Positions 9,862-19,540 of a stretch of 20,257 bases of DNA are shown piece by piece. Both the position numbers and the translations under genes were made by a program. The stretch is from Cylindrodendrum hubeiense. Its lineage: Eukaryota; Ascomycota; Sordariomycetes; Hypocreales; Nectriaceae. Positions within the stretch are counted from its first letter, which is position 1. The number at the start of each line of letters is the position of its first letter. Location: the NCBI GenBank assembly GCA_014621425.1, contig JAANBB010000603.1, forward strand, positions 1 through 20,257. Direction: 5' to 3'. The notes beneath the pieces are model-generated. The model worked only from the letters and a program-made list of their open reading frames with translations. It was not told the DNA's origin and searched no databases.

Positions 9862-10315
9862 GTCTCAAAGTCCGCCTCGCTCGCAGCAGGGCCCCTCGCA
9901 GCAACCCTCGCAATGTCGTCGAGCCCTCGCAGCCCGAGACCCCGAAGGGATTGGTCTTTGTTGGCCTCTCGACTGGCTCGAGGTCGACCGGTAGCAGCGA
10001 AACAGCGTCCAAGGTGCCGGGTGTAAAAGCATGTGGTTGGGGCTGGGGCACGGGGGCGGGGCACGCCATGAGCGACGTTCAATCGACGTCGTCGTCGAAG
10101 CGCCCAGGTGTGCTGCAGGTGTGTTGCGGCTCTCCATTGGCTGCGCTAGCTGCAAGCTCTGTGCCGGGACGGGCCAATGGGCGGGCCGATCACCTTCCCC
10201 GACAGGGATCTAATCGCTCTGCTTCCCGGCCGCTAAAACGGCCCAAGCCCCCCTGTCTGTTTGGCCCTGTCTCTTTGGGGTGAGGCCCCTGCCCATGTCC
10301 ATCTCCATCCGAGAG

Positions 10316-10438
10316 CTCCAGTGCACTCCAGCGCTGCAGCCAGTGCGCTCCAGTGGGTGCTCCAGTGAGTGCATGCTCCAGTGAGTCCGGTGCGTGTGTG
10401 CTCCAGCGCGTGTGCACTCCAGTGCTTGTGTGCTCCAG
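10316..10438. repeat. CTCCAG-based minisatellite, eight copies
   Basis: CTCCAG begins at 10316, 10326, 10348, 10360, 10376, 10401, 10417 and 10433, mostly in the context GTGNNCTCCAGYG. Spacing varies from 10 to 25 bases, so this is a degenerate minisatellite or a cluster of sites and not a strict tandem array. The opposite strand reads CTGGAG. Confidence 0.9.
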
Positions 10439-12423
10439 TGTGCGCCTCAGTGGGCTCCACCACCACCACCCACCACACCCACTTTGCACTAACCTTGTCG
10501 ACCACTCCAGTGGCATCCCTGTCTATCGCTCAATCCCTTCTTCATCTGTAACTTCTGGCGGCCGTGAGCTTTTGTGATCTGATGTGATTTCATTTGAGAG
10601 CATCAATTATCAGTCCGGCCACGGCCCCTTCCGTCTCATCGACTAGTCAGTCTGCGCACCATCGACTGAGGCGCTGCCGTGCTTACCACTCCGGCTTGTC
10701 TGTTCCTGGCTGGGCGTCCCTGACAGTGGCTGCTCTTTGCCCGTCTGGGACATCTCCACCACTTTACTTGCCAGCATCCACGTCGTGAGTGGTGGACCTC
10801 AGACTCCTTTGTCTCTCTTTGTCCGCTGCCTTTCCACACACGCGCAGACACGATCTGTGATTGCTTTTTGCAATCCGCCGTCAAGGTTGCTGTAGTTGAT
10901 ACCACCACACTACCACCCTTTCACACTATTTCCATATCATCTCCATTAAGATTTCGACGACATCTCCAGCGTGCATCTTCAATGTCACTCACAGCCTTTG
11001 TCGTCCCCATGGCCATTGTTCAACTCCACGCCGTCTCTTTCAGCCCCTCATGCCTTACTCCGTTTGAGCATGGGTCAAGGATTGGCATGGGCATGGGCTT
11101 CGGCCGGATGGTCAGTCGTCCGCCATGAGATCGACCCGACCACATCGTCCAGGGTCCCCGAATCTCCACTCAGCGGCCTCAACAGACCATCAAGACTGAC
11201 CGTGCGCTTCTCAAGATCGTGGATTCCAGCCTCGTGGCATCCAGATCATGCGAAGAAAGAGTCACGGACTCTCACCGGCAGCTCCGTCAGAAATCCCGAA
11301 CATGGCCTGTCCTAGTTTCATATTGGGTCCCGTCTGTTTCTTGGCCTCGTCGGACAGACCTCCACTCTCTCCCCGAATCCCAATGCCGGATGCACTTCGT
11401 GCGTGCCTGTGCATGGACGAAGAGACTGAGCTTCGCACCTTGGCACCAAGCCCTGTCTCAGCGCAAGAAGCCAACACAGGCAGGATGGCTTACACATTCA
11501 GGGCTAGTGCGCCGCCCCCAGTCGGCCAGTCCCAGTTGGCCAGTCCCTGCCGCTCTGTTTTGTCTGTTCTACATCTGTACATAGTATTCGTATGTCAATC
11601 CCTCCCGCGCCTCACCTCCGATCGATCCAACAAGCGCCATGCTGTCCAACCGCTCGGCTACGCCACGAAGGCCTCGGAGGCCCACCTTCACCGCGCGTTT
11701 CCCACAAATTAGCGTCTCGCCTCACTCCCAGATCCCGCGGTTGCGTTGTCTTTTGAGGCTGGCAGGTTCTAGTCGGTGTGCCTGTGGCTTCGTGGCAGCA
11801 GCATCTGCCGTGTTTCCCGGCGGCCGGCAATAGCTTGGCCCGAAAAGGCGGACGTGGTCGGAGAAGAATAACTCGGAGTCCCAACACGGGCTCACTGACT
11901 CAGCTTAAGCTCGGTGACGCGCCTGTCGAGGTTAGTCCGTCGTTCTACTCAGTTGCCACATGCATCATCCTCTCTTCAAGAGGCCGCTGATCAGGTCTTG
12001 AGTGCAGATATAAGTGGACTTCTCCGCAAACCCTCCGTTGCGGCTGCACGCACTCTGCACAAGAAGCGCGCCTCGACAACTGCGCAGCATTCAAAACAGA
12101 CCTCCAGAGCCGTCCCAGTCTCAGAAGCCCCGGGGATCCTGGGTTCCGTGTACGTCCCCGCCGGGATGCCGCTTTCCAAGACTTTGGTTGAGGCCTGATA
12201 CCCCGCGACCCATCTCCAGCCTCGCCGCAGCCTCACGGCGCTGGTTTGAGGATCCGGCTGTCTGAGCGCGCAGAAAACCCCTGGCAGAATGGCACTCAAC
12301 AAACCCCGACCTCTCTTGCTCTGATCTTCCTTGCCTTGCATCTCGTAACTGCTGTCCCACCCGCCCTGATCCTTCGGGTGTTGTCACCAACTGGATCTCC
12401 GCCGTCCGGTCTAGTTCATCCAC
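10439..12423. other. non-genic stretch with leader-like C/T/A-rich segment
   Basis: At about 10890-10980 the plus strand is G-poor and rich in C, T and A, ending in an ATG at 10982 that opens only 48 codons (MSLTAFVVPMAIV...). Open frames at 10971-11315, 11219-11584 and 11248-11712 overlap each other in different frames and look random. A perfect TGACTCA (11896-11902) abuts the palindrome AGCTTAAGCT. A plus-strand non-coding transcript is possible, but no gene can be supported. Confidence 0.45.
11521..11548. repeat. 14-bp tandem duplication
   Basis: GTCGGCCAGTCCCA is followed at once by GTTGGCCAGTCCCT, two mismatches in 14. Confidence 0.9.
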
Positions 12424-13346
12424 TCACGATAGAGGCCCGGCCCGTGACCTGATCACCCCACAGCTAAATGGATGTTGGCCGTTGCAGGGCCGACCTGGTG
12501 CACAATGGACGTCACTCCGGCCGCGGGCTATCCGGTGGCGCGCTCTCGTCGATTGGGGCGATAACCTGCGGCCCAAACCGCGGCCAGGTGGACGGCTCGC
12601 TGCTGGTGATGTTGGGACGCCACCGCATCTTATCAGCACTGCGGCCAGGTGGGGAAGTTCAATCGCTTGCGCCAGGCGCGCATCTTTGAGTGTAACGCTA
12701 CTGTGGTAAGCTTGAGGCTTGAAGTAGAAGCCGACCCCGTGAGAAACTCCGCAGCCACTTCCCCGGCCGTCTTTGTATGCGGTGAGCTTTGTCAGTCTAC
12801 AGATTCTGTCATGGTCTGATCGGGGCATGCCGGCTTTAAGCTCGCCATGACATCGAATGTCACGCTCTGAACAGCACACCCTGGCAAGATCCATGTTAAT
12901 TGAGATGAATATGTGTATTCACGATAGGGCAAGGCGAAGAGTCGAGACCCAATGCAACTCCATCCCGCCGAGTCTTCCATTGACCTTCCACGCGTGTGTT
13001 CCCCTCTCACCTCTCCTCGTCACCTCGTCACTTCGTCACACTTGTCAGAAGTCACCTGTGCTGATGTGGCAATTACCCCTCAGATTCACTTTAATTTCCA
13101 CAACTGTTCTCCGCCATATGATGCTCAGCCTTGAGGCCTGGTGGCAATTCTCTCGAGCGGTCGCAACCTGACGCTCCTCTCAGACTTCACGAGCTGAACC
13201 CCGTGAGGCAACGGGCCAAGATTTCAGCTAAGTGATGAGCCCAGCACTAGCGAGCTGGGGGCGAGCTCACCCCTGTTAGCTCAATCCATGTCAATCTCAA
13301 AAGGACGCGGCTGGCCTCCTGTGGTGGCGATGGAGGTCTCAAAGAA

Positions 13347-13376
13347 GGTCCAACGGGGTCCAACGGGGTCCAACGG
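13347..13376. repeat. 10-bp tandem repeat, three perfect copies
   Basis: GGTCCAACGG occurs three times without a mismatch. The unit is not a multiple of three, so it would shift any reading frame if its copy number varied. Confidence 0.95.
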
Positions 13377-13921
13377 GAGCCTTGCCTGATGTTCCTTGGC
13401 CTCCGCATCATTTATTAGATGCGGGAGTGACGGAACTGTCTTGTTCCAAACTGCAACGTCCGTCGCCGCATGCCCGCGCCCGCCATGACAGCTGCACCAG
13501 TCTCGCATCTGAACCAGTTGCATTTGTATCTCGTGAATCCTACCTTACATTGTGCCTCAGCAGCCCCACGACATGGCCAACGTGGGTGACAGGTCGGGGT
13601 GCTGTGATGGAGCTGCGTGAACGTGGTGGAGTTGGGTCCATGAGGAGGGGGGCACTAGCATCAACATCTCTCTGTCACAGCATGGGTGGTGGTGATGGTT
13701 GCAGATCGCCTTAGCCCCCTTCGGCAGCGGGACTTGGAGTGATATCACGCCGAGTGATGTGATCAGCAATTTCGAGCATCGCGCCTGGGTAACGACGTGA
13801 CAAGGACGCCGGAGGCTAAGACAAACCCAGTCCTGTCTTCCATGCTTGTTTCCCGTTTCGACTCGCCCGAGCGGGCGCAGTTTCGACGACAGTCGAAGAA
13901 GGCCCTCAAAGCACAGTCCAT

Positions 13922-13967
13922 GGCCGAAACTAAATGTCAAGGCCGAAACTAAGTGTCAAGGCCGATA
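13922..13967. repeat. 19-bp tandem repeat, about 2.4 copies
   Basis: GGCCGAAACTAAATGTCAA and GGCCGAAACTAAGTGTCAA stand in tandem with one mismatch, followed by a partial third copy GGCCGATA. Confidence 0.93.
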
Positions 13968-16132
13968 CCCCAGCCCTTGGCCCGTCCACCGTCTGTGTTC
14001 CGTCGCTGTTCCATGTTTTGCGCGCATTGAACACACACGGGCCGTGATGGACGAGATGGACTTCACTTCACACAATGAGGCGCACACTCCAGGTCCTCGT
14101 GGTTGCCACACGACAACCCCCACAATCACCTCTCGCACGTCTGCCATCCCCTCTCGCGAGTTGAAATGTGAAACATTCACCTCCTCCGCTCTGCACTGCC
14201 CGAGTCTAAACTTGGACGCAGAGCCCCTCACCACACGTTGCACTAAACCAAGCCAAGCCATAAACAGCATCCCGCTCGATATCGCTCACGCAATAAGGTC
14301 CAATTGGAACGGAGCCGCACCGCGGGGATTCGTCGCCGTGCAGCAAATGGACGGCGCCGCCGCAACTTCGCACACACCATTGGTCCGTCACTTGTCGCAG
14401 ATGGGTTGCGGGGGAAACCTCAGGACTGCAGGCCATCTTATGCGTGAATGCGATCTGAGAACCGACGGCTGATCGGCCGAGTGGTGGGTTTAGTCACCAA
14501 CATCTCCGCTCGACTGAGTATTAATCATCACACCCTTCTTTTCTTCGGCGTCCCCGGTGTGGAAGCGTCTGTGCATGGAATGCAAGAGGGATTGGCCGCT
14601 GGTGACCGCCTGCCTGTGACGTTTGTCCCCTGTCCGTCACATCTACGGCACAGTTTTCTACAGCATGAGGGGTTCAATTGGGCTGGGGTTATCAGGCAGA
14701 AACCAAAAGAGAAAAGAGACGACTGGAGAGTCATTATCGAGTGATTTATCATGATCAATCCAGGGCCAATCGAGGTGCCAACAACACCACACCTCAGTAT
14801 CTTTGCGTGAGTAAATTGCCGTCGCCAAGTGACCGCTTTCCGGCCTTCCGGCCCCCAACGATGAGTCTTTTAATTGGTTACGAGTTCAATTGATGAGATC
14901 CTCCCGCTATTCCAAGAATGTACGTCCTCAATTACGCAGAGAGCAATGTCTCAATGCCTTGTGGTAGTTCCAAGATAGACTTGGGTTATCATCTACGCTT
15001 TCTCCAATCCCAATGCTCAACAACTGAGTGGGGGGTAGAGAAGTGGAGATGTTGGAGCTGCTTCGCCAGCGGTTCGTTTGAAGGTCTACTACTGGTATTG
15101 CTTTGAGCCCATTTCGATTTCGCTCAACTTTTCATCTAATAGTTTGTTAGTTGAGGAGTTCTTTTGAGAACCCCAGTCTAATAAAATCCAACCATTCCTG
15201 CTGTATTGTTATTGTAGAGCAGCATTTGAATCTCGGATTCCATTATGCCCTTTCAGAGTTCTCGTTCAATGAAAGAACAACTTGTGCTGTAAGCATCCCC
15301 GAGAATGAGGTTGAATAAGTGGTTCCATTGTTTAAGTTCAATCATTAAAGTTCCTTTGTTTAAGAAGCTTAACAGTGACAAGCTTTGGCTAGTGCAGTCT
15401 ACCCATGCTTTCGCCGGTTGCTTCTACGAACGGGCCAAGCTTTGCTGCCCAGATATGTGATAGTAGTTTGTGTAACTTGGTCAATTGTGGGGAAGCATGT
15501 GGTGTCATCAGGAGATGTCTGGATGCATGGGTGTCAGGTTCAACCGAGGGTGTATGCAGTCTAGTTGTGGAATGAACCACGTGGTTATATCTCCGTAGAG
15601 TTTCCACATGGCTGTTGGTCGCTCGTTTGATGTGGATAAGGGAGAAGTCAAACTCAACTTACGAGGACAATGCCATTGTTCTGCTGGTGGGTCCAAATTT
15701 AGACGCTGAGAAACTCTATTCTTGATATTCACATATGATGTCCACCATTCACAATCCTAGGGGTTGGGATTGTCACAAGGCCAATTTCGGTCACGGGTGT
15801 CGATATGGAGATTGAGCCATGAGAACTGGAAACAAGCGGCTATCGGCCGAAGTCGCAAACCCACTTACTACTCAAATCTTATAAATAAAGTAAAAGAGCA
15901 AAGCTGTGCCGAATGAGCTCTGTCATAGTCAGCAAAAACATGAGAGGAATCTTTGGTAACAGATGCCTCATGGAAAGTCCACTGGATAATATTGAACTAG
16001 TCAAACTCAAACGACCTAACTAACATTAATAATAATGTGCTGGGGTAATCAATTGTTGCACGGCAGTTACATCCACTGAATGTCCTCTTAGAATCATCGA
16101 AGCAACACGGTAGGTTATACACAAAAACAAGA

Positions 16133-16173
16133 CCAGATAGAATACCAGTGCCAGATAGAATACCAGTGCCAGA
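16133..16173. repeat. 18-bp tandem repeat, just over two copies
   Basis: CCAGATAGAATACCAGTG is repeated perfectly, followed by CCAGA. On the minus strand it reads in frame as a hydrophobic ALVFYL repeat. Confidence 0.95.
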
Positions 16174-16200
16174 CGGCCCAATAACTCAAAATTCGTAAGC

Positions 16201-16231
16201 TTTAAGCAACACTTTAAGCAACACTTTAAGC
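16201..16231. repeat. 12-bp tandem repeat, about 2.6 copies
   Basis: TTTAAGCAACAC occurs twice perfectly and is followed by a partial TTTAAGCAC. It lies 28 bases from the 18-bp repeat, and on the minus strand reads in the same frame as CCLK units. Confidence 0.95.
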
Positions 16232-17410
16232 ACCTATATGCATCATAACGTATTACACACTCATTCAATATCCTGTGAGATGGATCAGAGCAATTCAACC
16301 GATGATACACATCAGCTTCCCACGATCAAACAGCATATTCTGTAGTAGAAGTTCTGATGCTCCAGAAGGGTTTCCAAGTTCTTTGCTGCGTATTCTGTTT
16401 TTGCGTTATGACCCTCTTCTCAATATTTTCGGGTACAGCGGAGTCCGCTTAACTCTACATAATCCTAACAAGCCTAGTCAGACAAAATATGCTGATTAGT
16501 GTGGAATTCAACAAGCGACCGAGGGTGGGCTCTCTGAGAACCAAGCTCAAATAACCAAATGGGCCCTAGGATTCACGACCAGAGCTTCTTTGACTTGTAG
16601 ATAACCAGGTGGACGTGACGATTCATCAACAACTTGGTCTCGATTTGCCCTACCAGGCGATGCCCGAGGAATCCATCTAGTTCAAATCCTCCCGTAAACA
16701 CATAATTGGGAATTTTGGGTCATATGTAAACCTACTTCTCCAACAACGGCAATGACCGCTACGATACCATAGCAGTACATGTTACCGCGTCTGAAGCCTC
16801 CCCGCCGGAGCGGATTACCTCTGATGAACGACATGGCCTCTAGCAAACGGAGCGAATCTGAGAAGACTTTGGATATGTGAGCTTTCTGCAAATGCCGTCT
16901 TAGTTACAGGCCTTGTGGAGACTCAAAGGCTTCAGTGACAATGAAATATGTATTCGTGCACAACTCTGTCCCAATCTTGATGTCCTGGGCAGTGTCATCG
17001 TGATGAACAACGAGTTAAAGGCGGAGCAAGCTTCAATAATGTCGTATTTGATGTCAGCCGTTAAACACAGTATAATGTTACAACTACATCAGACGCCTTC
17101 GCCATCTCTCCTCGACAGTTGCACTGTTAGGGTCAAGGCGTTGTTGTTTGTGCATCTTGGAAAACTCGCTCATCCTGCTCTGCGTTCCGGGAGAAGGGAA
17201 TGATTGTCTTATTTGGTTCGGTTTGGCCTCGTCCAATATCATCAGATAGATCAAAGCAATACAGTAGTAGGAAAAGTAGGTGCACACCATTGTCATCATG
17301 CCCAATGCCAGGATAATAGGTGTTTAGGTCAATAAAGTTGTTGCGCGCCGCTTTTACCTTTAGATCTTTCCTTGCGAGCTTTGCTGCCTTCACAACCTAA
17401 ATGATCGTAT

Positions 17411-17419
17411 TATAAAAGG
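17411..17419 (+). promoter_or_regulatory. TATA box upstream of a weak candidate gene
   Basis: TATAAAAGG is a near-perfect TATA box at the right border of the AT-rich island. The first ATG downstream (17474) gives a 17-codon frame ending at 17527. The second useful ATG is at 17561, about 140 bases from the TATA. Confidence 0.45.
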
Positions 17420-17560
17420 CATACTCTTCATTCTGAGAGCTCGAGTGTTTACATCTTCGATCGGGCTACTTTCATGGATATGCACGACCTTTTTCTAATG
17501 TTTTCCTCAACTCGGGTGTTTCGTTGACACTCGTCTTCGCAAGGCTCTCTCGTCCCCATT

Positions 17561-18062
17561 ATGCCCGCTCCTCTTGCCAAGGTGGTTCGCGCGGCCCTCG
17601 CTGGGTTTTGTAGGGCAGGCAACGAATCGTCAGGCATCCCATCCCTGCGAGTTTGTGAGGCCCTCCAGATCCTGTACGTAGCCACTCAACACCAACACCA
17701 TCTGCACAAATCCCACACCTGCTACTTCAAGTGTCCTGGTAAACCTGCACATGGCACAACTGCAACTCCCATACCGACACCCCGTGGTTTGCCAAACAAA
17801 GGGTCCCGAACAAAAGGCCACGATCTCCCTCTGTCCGGTACACGCCTGCTGCCTCCCTCCATCCGTCCTTGAAGGTGACAAGGGCGCCATTCTATGTCAC
17901 CCAGCCTTCACCAGTTGGACCGCAGCTCACATGACCCCCTTCTTAAGTACCGCCGCCGATCTCGATGACCTTGTCTCCGTCCATTTTAAAGTGCGGCCCC
18001 CTCAACCATGTGATCAGGCTCGGCATGACACGGGGCCGCGGCGAGCGAAACAAATGCAGTGA
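17561..18062 (+). CDS. weak two-exon candidate gene, unknown product
   Basis: Proposed exons are 17561-17673 and 17732-18062, giving 147 residues from ATG to TGA. The intron (17674-17731, 58 nt) has a GTACGT donor and a TTCAAG acceptor but no convincing CTAAC branch site. It joins two frames that are otherwise separate, MPAPLAKVVRAALAGFCRAG... and ...MAQLQLPYRHPVVCQ.... A TATA box lies about 140 bases upstream, with a 17-codon upstream ORF between. The product is Cys/His/Pro-containing with no domain, signal peptide or membrane segment that I recognise. Unspliced, the first frame runs on to 17872 (103 residues). This may be a lineage-specific small gene or a chance combination of open frames. 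Confidence 0.27.
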
Positions 18063-19442
18063 ATGTCAAGTATATCTGTATCTATCCATGCGCGGTAACC
18101 GCCGATGACCAAGGCTGTGGGCCTGTGACTTATCGGAGAAAGCAGCCTAGGCAGCGATAGCAGGCTGGGTTGTTAGACATTTGGGCTGGGCGATGGTCAC
18201 TAGATCAGAGTAGTATGTCACCCGAGGCAGCCAAGTCGCGGCAAGTCATGTGAACACAGCAGGCAAAAGTAGGCACAGAGGGTCAAAGTTGTAGTAGTGA
18301 AAAGCCATCCATTGTAATTCGAGGGTATCTGAGGACCAAACCAGCTATCTGGTGGTCGTGCCGGGGAAAAAACTACCTAGGTATCTAAACTATGCCCATA
18401 AACCAATATCGCCAATACATGCTGAAACAGGCCCGAGTGCTCCCATGTCATCCAAACCCAGTGGTGGGTGGAGGTGTAACAAAGCCAAGATGTATTTCCC
18501 ATGCTCCCATGCCTGTGTGCTTCCTGTGCACATGCCCGTTGTTGCCATGATAAAAAGGGGATAAAAACAAGAAATGATGCGGTGTGAAAACAGGACTCCA
18601 GCGCTAATATGATGCTTCTGGGTAGGTATGCCCCGACCATGTGTCGCGGGCCGAAAACAGGATTATGAGGTACTAGAGGAAATGCCAAAAATAGATTGGG
18701 AGAATGGAGCAGATAGGGGAGTCGGAACACTCCGCTGAAAGGTTGAAAAGAAATCCGAGAATCCGAAAGGTTTCCACTAAATAGAGTCCGAGGCGACGGT
18801 GAAGCTGACGAAAGCACATGGCCTTGGTCATCACGAGCCGACACCCGAAGGATGAAGCCGGAAGCCCGAGGCATGGGTGGGGCGAACTGATTGCAGCCCT
18901 TATCCGGCGCGGAGGGACTTTGCCCCACACAATGGGTTCCCCATCTGCCCGGCGAGGCGACCGAGGGGTCGGCACCGGTCGGAACAAAGGCCGCCACCTC
19001 CACATCTGCCCGAGGCCGCAGCTTTGCCCGCCTTTCTGACTCATGATTTTTGGGTTGCGTTGCAGTCAGCCCTTTGCATCCCCGCGCCACGTTGTAAACT
19101 GCCTTGGGTGCGGATCAGTTGCGGTGTGCTGTGGGGGTGGCCGGCATCGCCTTCAGCCGGCTCGGCCAGACGCATGTCGTCATCGCCGAGAAGAGAGTGT
19201 TGAGTATTAAGCTGACTGTCGAAAGTGTTGCGCCAGCGCGTGTAGGAGTTATTGTCGTAGTCGGTTGGGTCTCTCGCAAGAGATCCTTGGATTATCGTAG
19301 TAGTTTTAGTGTTGAGGTGTAGATTGTTGGGTGTGCATCAGCGTTGCTGTGCATCTGCCCTATCGAGTGGGTACTTGTGTGTGCTGTGAATTGTGGGGGT
19401 ATCTTGGGTATCGTATCGCCAGTAGATTGCAAAGAAAGCAGC
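18063..19442. other. non-genic stretch; right part is probable 3' flank of the 153-residue gene
   Basis: A minus-strand frame at 18377-19090 is long (237 codons) but begins at GTG, and its hydrophobic and Ser/Phe/His-rich reading shows no domain. A plus-strand 73-codon frame with ATG at 18818 overlaps it. CTACCTAGGTATC (about 18373-18385) contains the palindrome TACCTAGGTA. From about 19100 to 19442 the sequence is probably 3' UTR and flank of the gene at 19541-20002. Confidence 0.4.
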
Positions 19443-19495
19443 CTAGTGTTGTGTAAGTGAACTGCATGAGGTGCACCAAAGTGATTTCGACTTAC
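19443..19495 (-). other. possible intron in the 3' UTR (53 nt)
   Basis: On the minus strand a perfect GTAAGT donor lies 45 bases after the TAG of the 153-residue gene. A CTTAC branch-like site and an ACACTAG acceptor follow at normal fungal spacing. The coding frame has already ended, so splicing would not change the protein. Confidence 0.4.
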
Positions 19496-19540
19496 GCTGC
19501 CATAAAAGTCGTCAAATCGTCAAGAGCGTACTGCCCATGT

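Larger units (their letters stand above)
8303..10315. other. GC-rich, repeat-studded stretch without a supported gene
   Basis: All open frames here are low-complexity readings of repeated DNA (Trp/Arg/Cys-rich on one strand, Ser/Pro/His-rich on the other) and show no domain, signal peptide or conserved motif. The line at 8701-8760 is 40/60 G+C. Individual tandem repeats are listed separately. Around 9260 a TGACTC Gcn4-type half site occurs. Non-coding transcripts are possible. Confidence 0.5.
12424..14880. other. stretch with only weak open frames
   Basis: Three frames are long enough to note. On the minus strand there is 12424-12894 (156 codons, ATG) and 13281-13523 (80 codons, ATG). On the plus strand there is 14047-14472 (141 codons from its first ATG). 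None shows a domain, membrane segment or splice pattern, and their composition is mixed as in chance frames. GCGGCCAGGTGG is directly duplicated near 12579 and 12642. Short tandem repeats at 13347 and 13922 are listed separately. Confidence 0.4.
14881..17400. other. AT-richer island without a supported gene
   Basis: Composition changes clearly: the line at 15121-15180 is 23/60 G+C, against 40/60 at 8701-8760. Frames are short. Notable items are a near-duplicate GTTCCWTTGTTTAAG at about 15321 and 15350, a 12-bp palindrome AACCACGTGGTT (15575-15586), an ACAATCC/GGGATTGT inverted pair near 15750-15772, two tandem repeats at 16133-16231, and two short minus-strand frames with hydrophobic stretches (16026-16310 and 17084-17299). 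It may be an eroded mobile element or simply low-constraint DNA. I found no terminal repeats. Confidence 0.5.

Noticed and set aside
10190..10516. 108-codon minus-strand frame with HTSTG/HTRWSTH repeats
   Set aside because: The apparent protein repeats are a translation of the CTCCAG minisatellite. Two other frames there give similar pseudo-repeats.
11219..11712. overlapping plus-strand frames of 121 and 154 codons
   Set aside because: They overlap in different frames over the same DNA with random-looking composition, and neither has a leader, domain or intron signals to favour it.
13846..14472. 208-codon plus-strand frame
   Set aside because: It starts at TTG. The first ATG (14047) leaves 141 codons of Ser/Thr/His/Cys-rich sequence without a motif, promoter or splice pattern.
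16501..17400. multi-exon or frameshifted membrane-protein pseudogene on the minus strand
   Set aside because: Short plausible pieces exist, but joins require introns of about 22 nt or unsupported frameshifts, and I recognise no parent family.
18377..19090. 237-codon minus-strand frame
   Set aside because: It begins at GTG, its first ATG is far inside, and it has no domain or coherent membrane topology. A plus-strand frame overlaps it, so the openness probably reflects composition.
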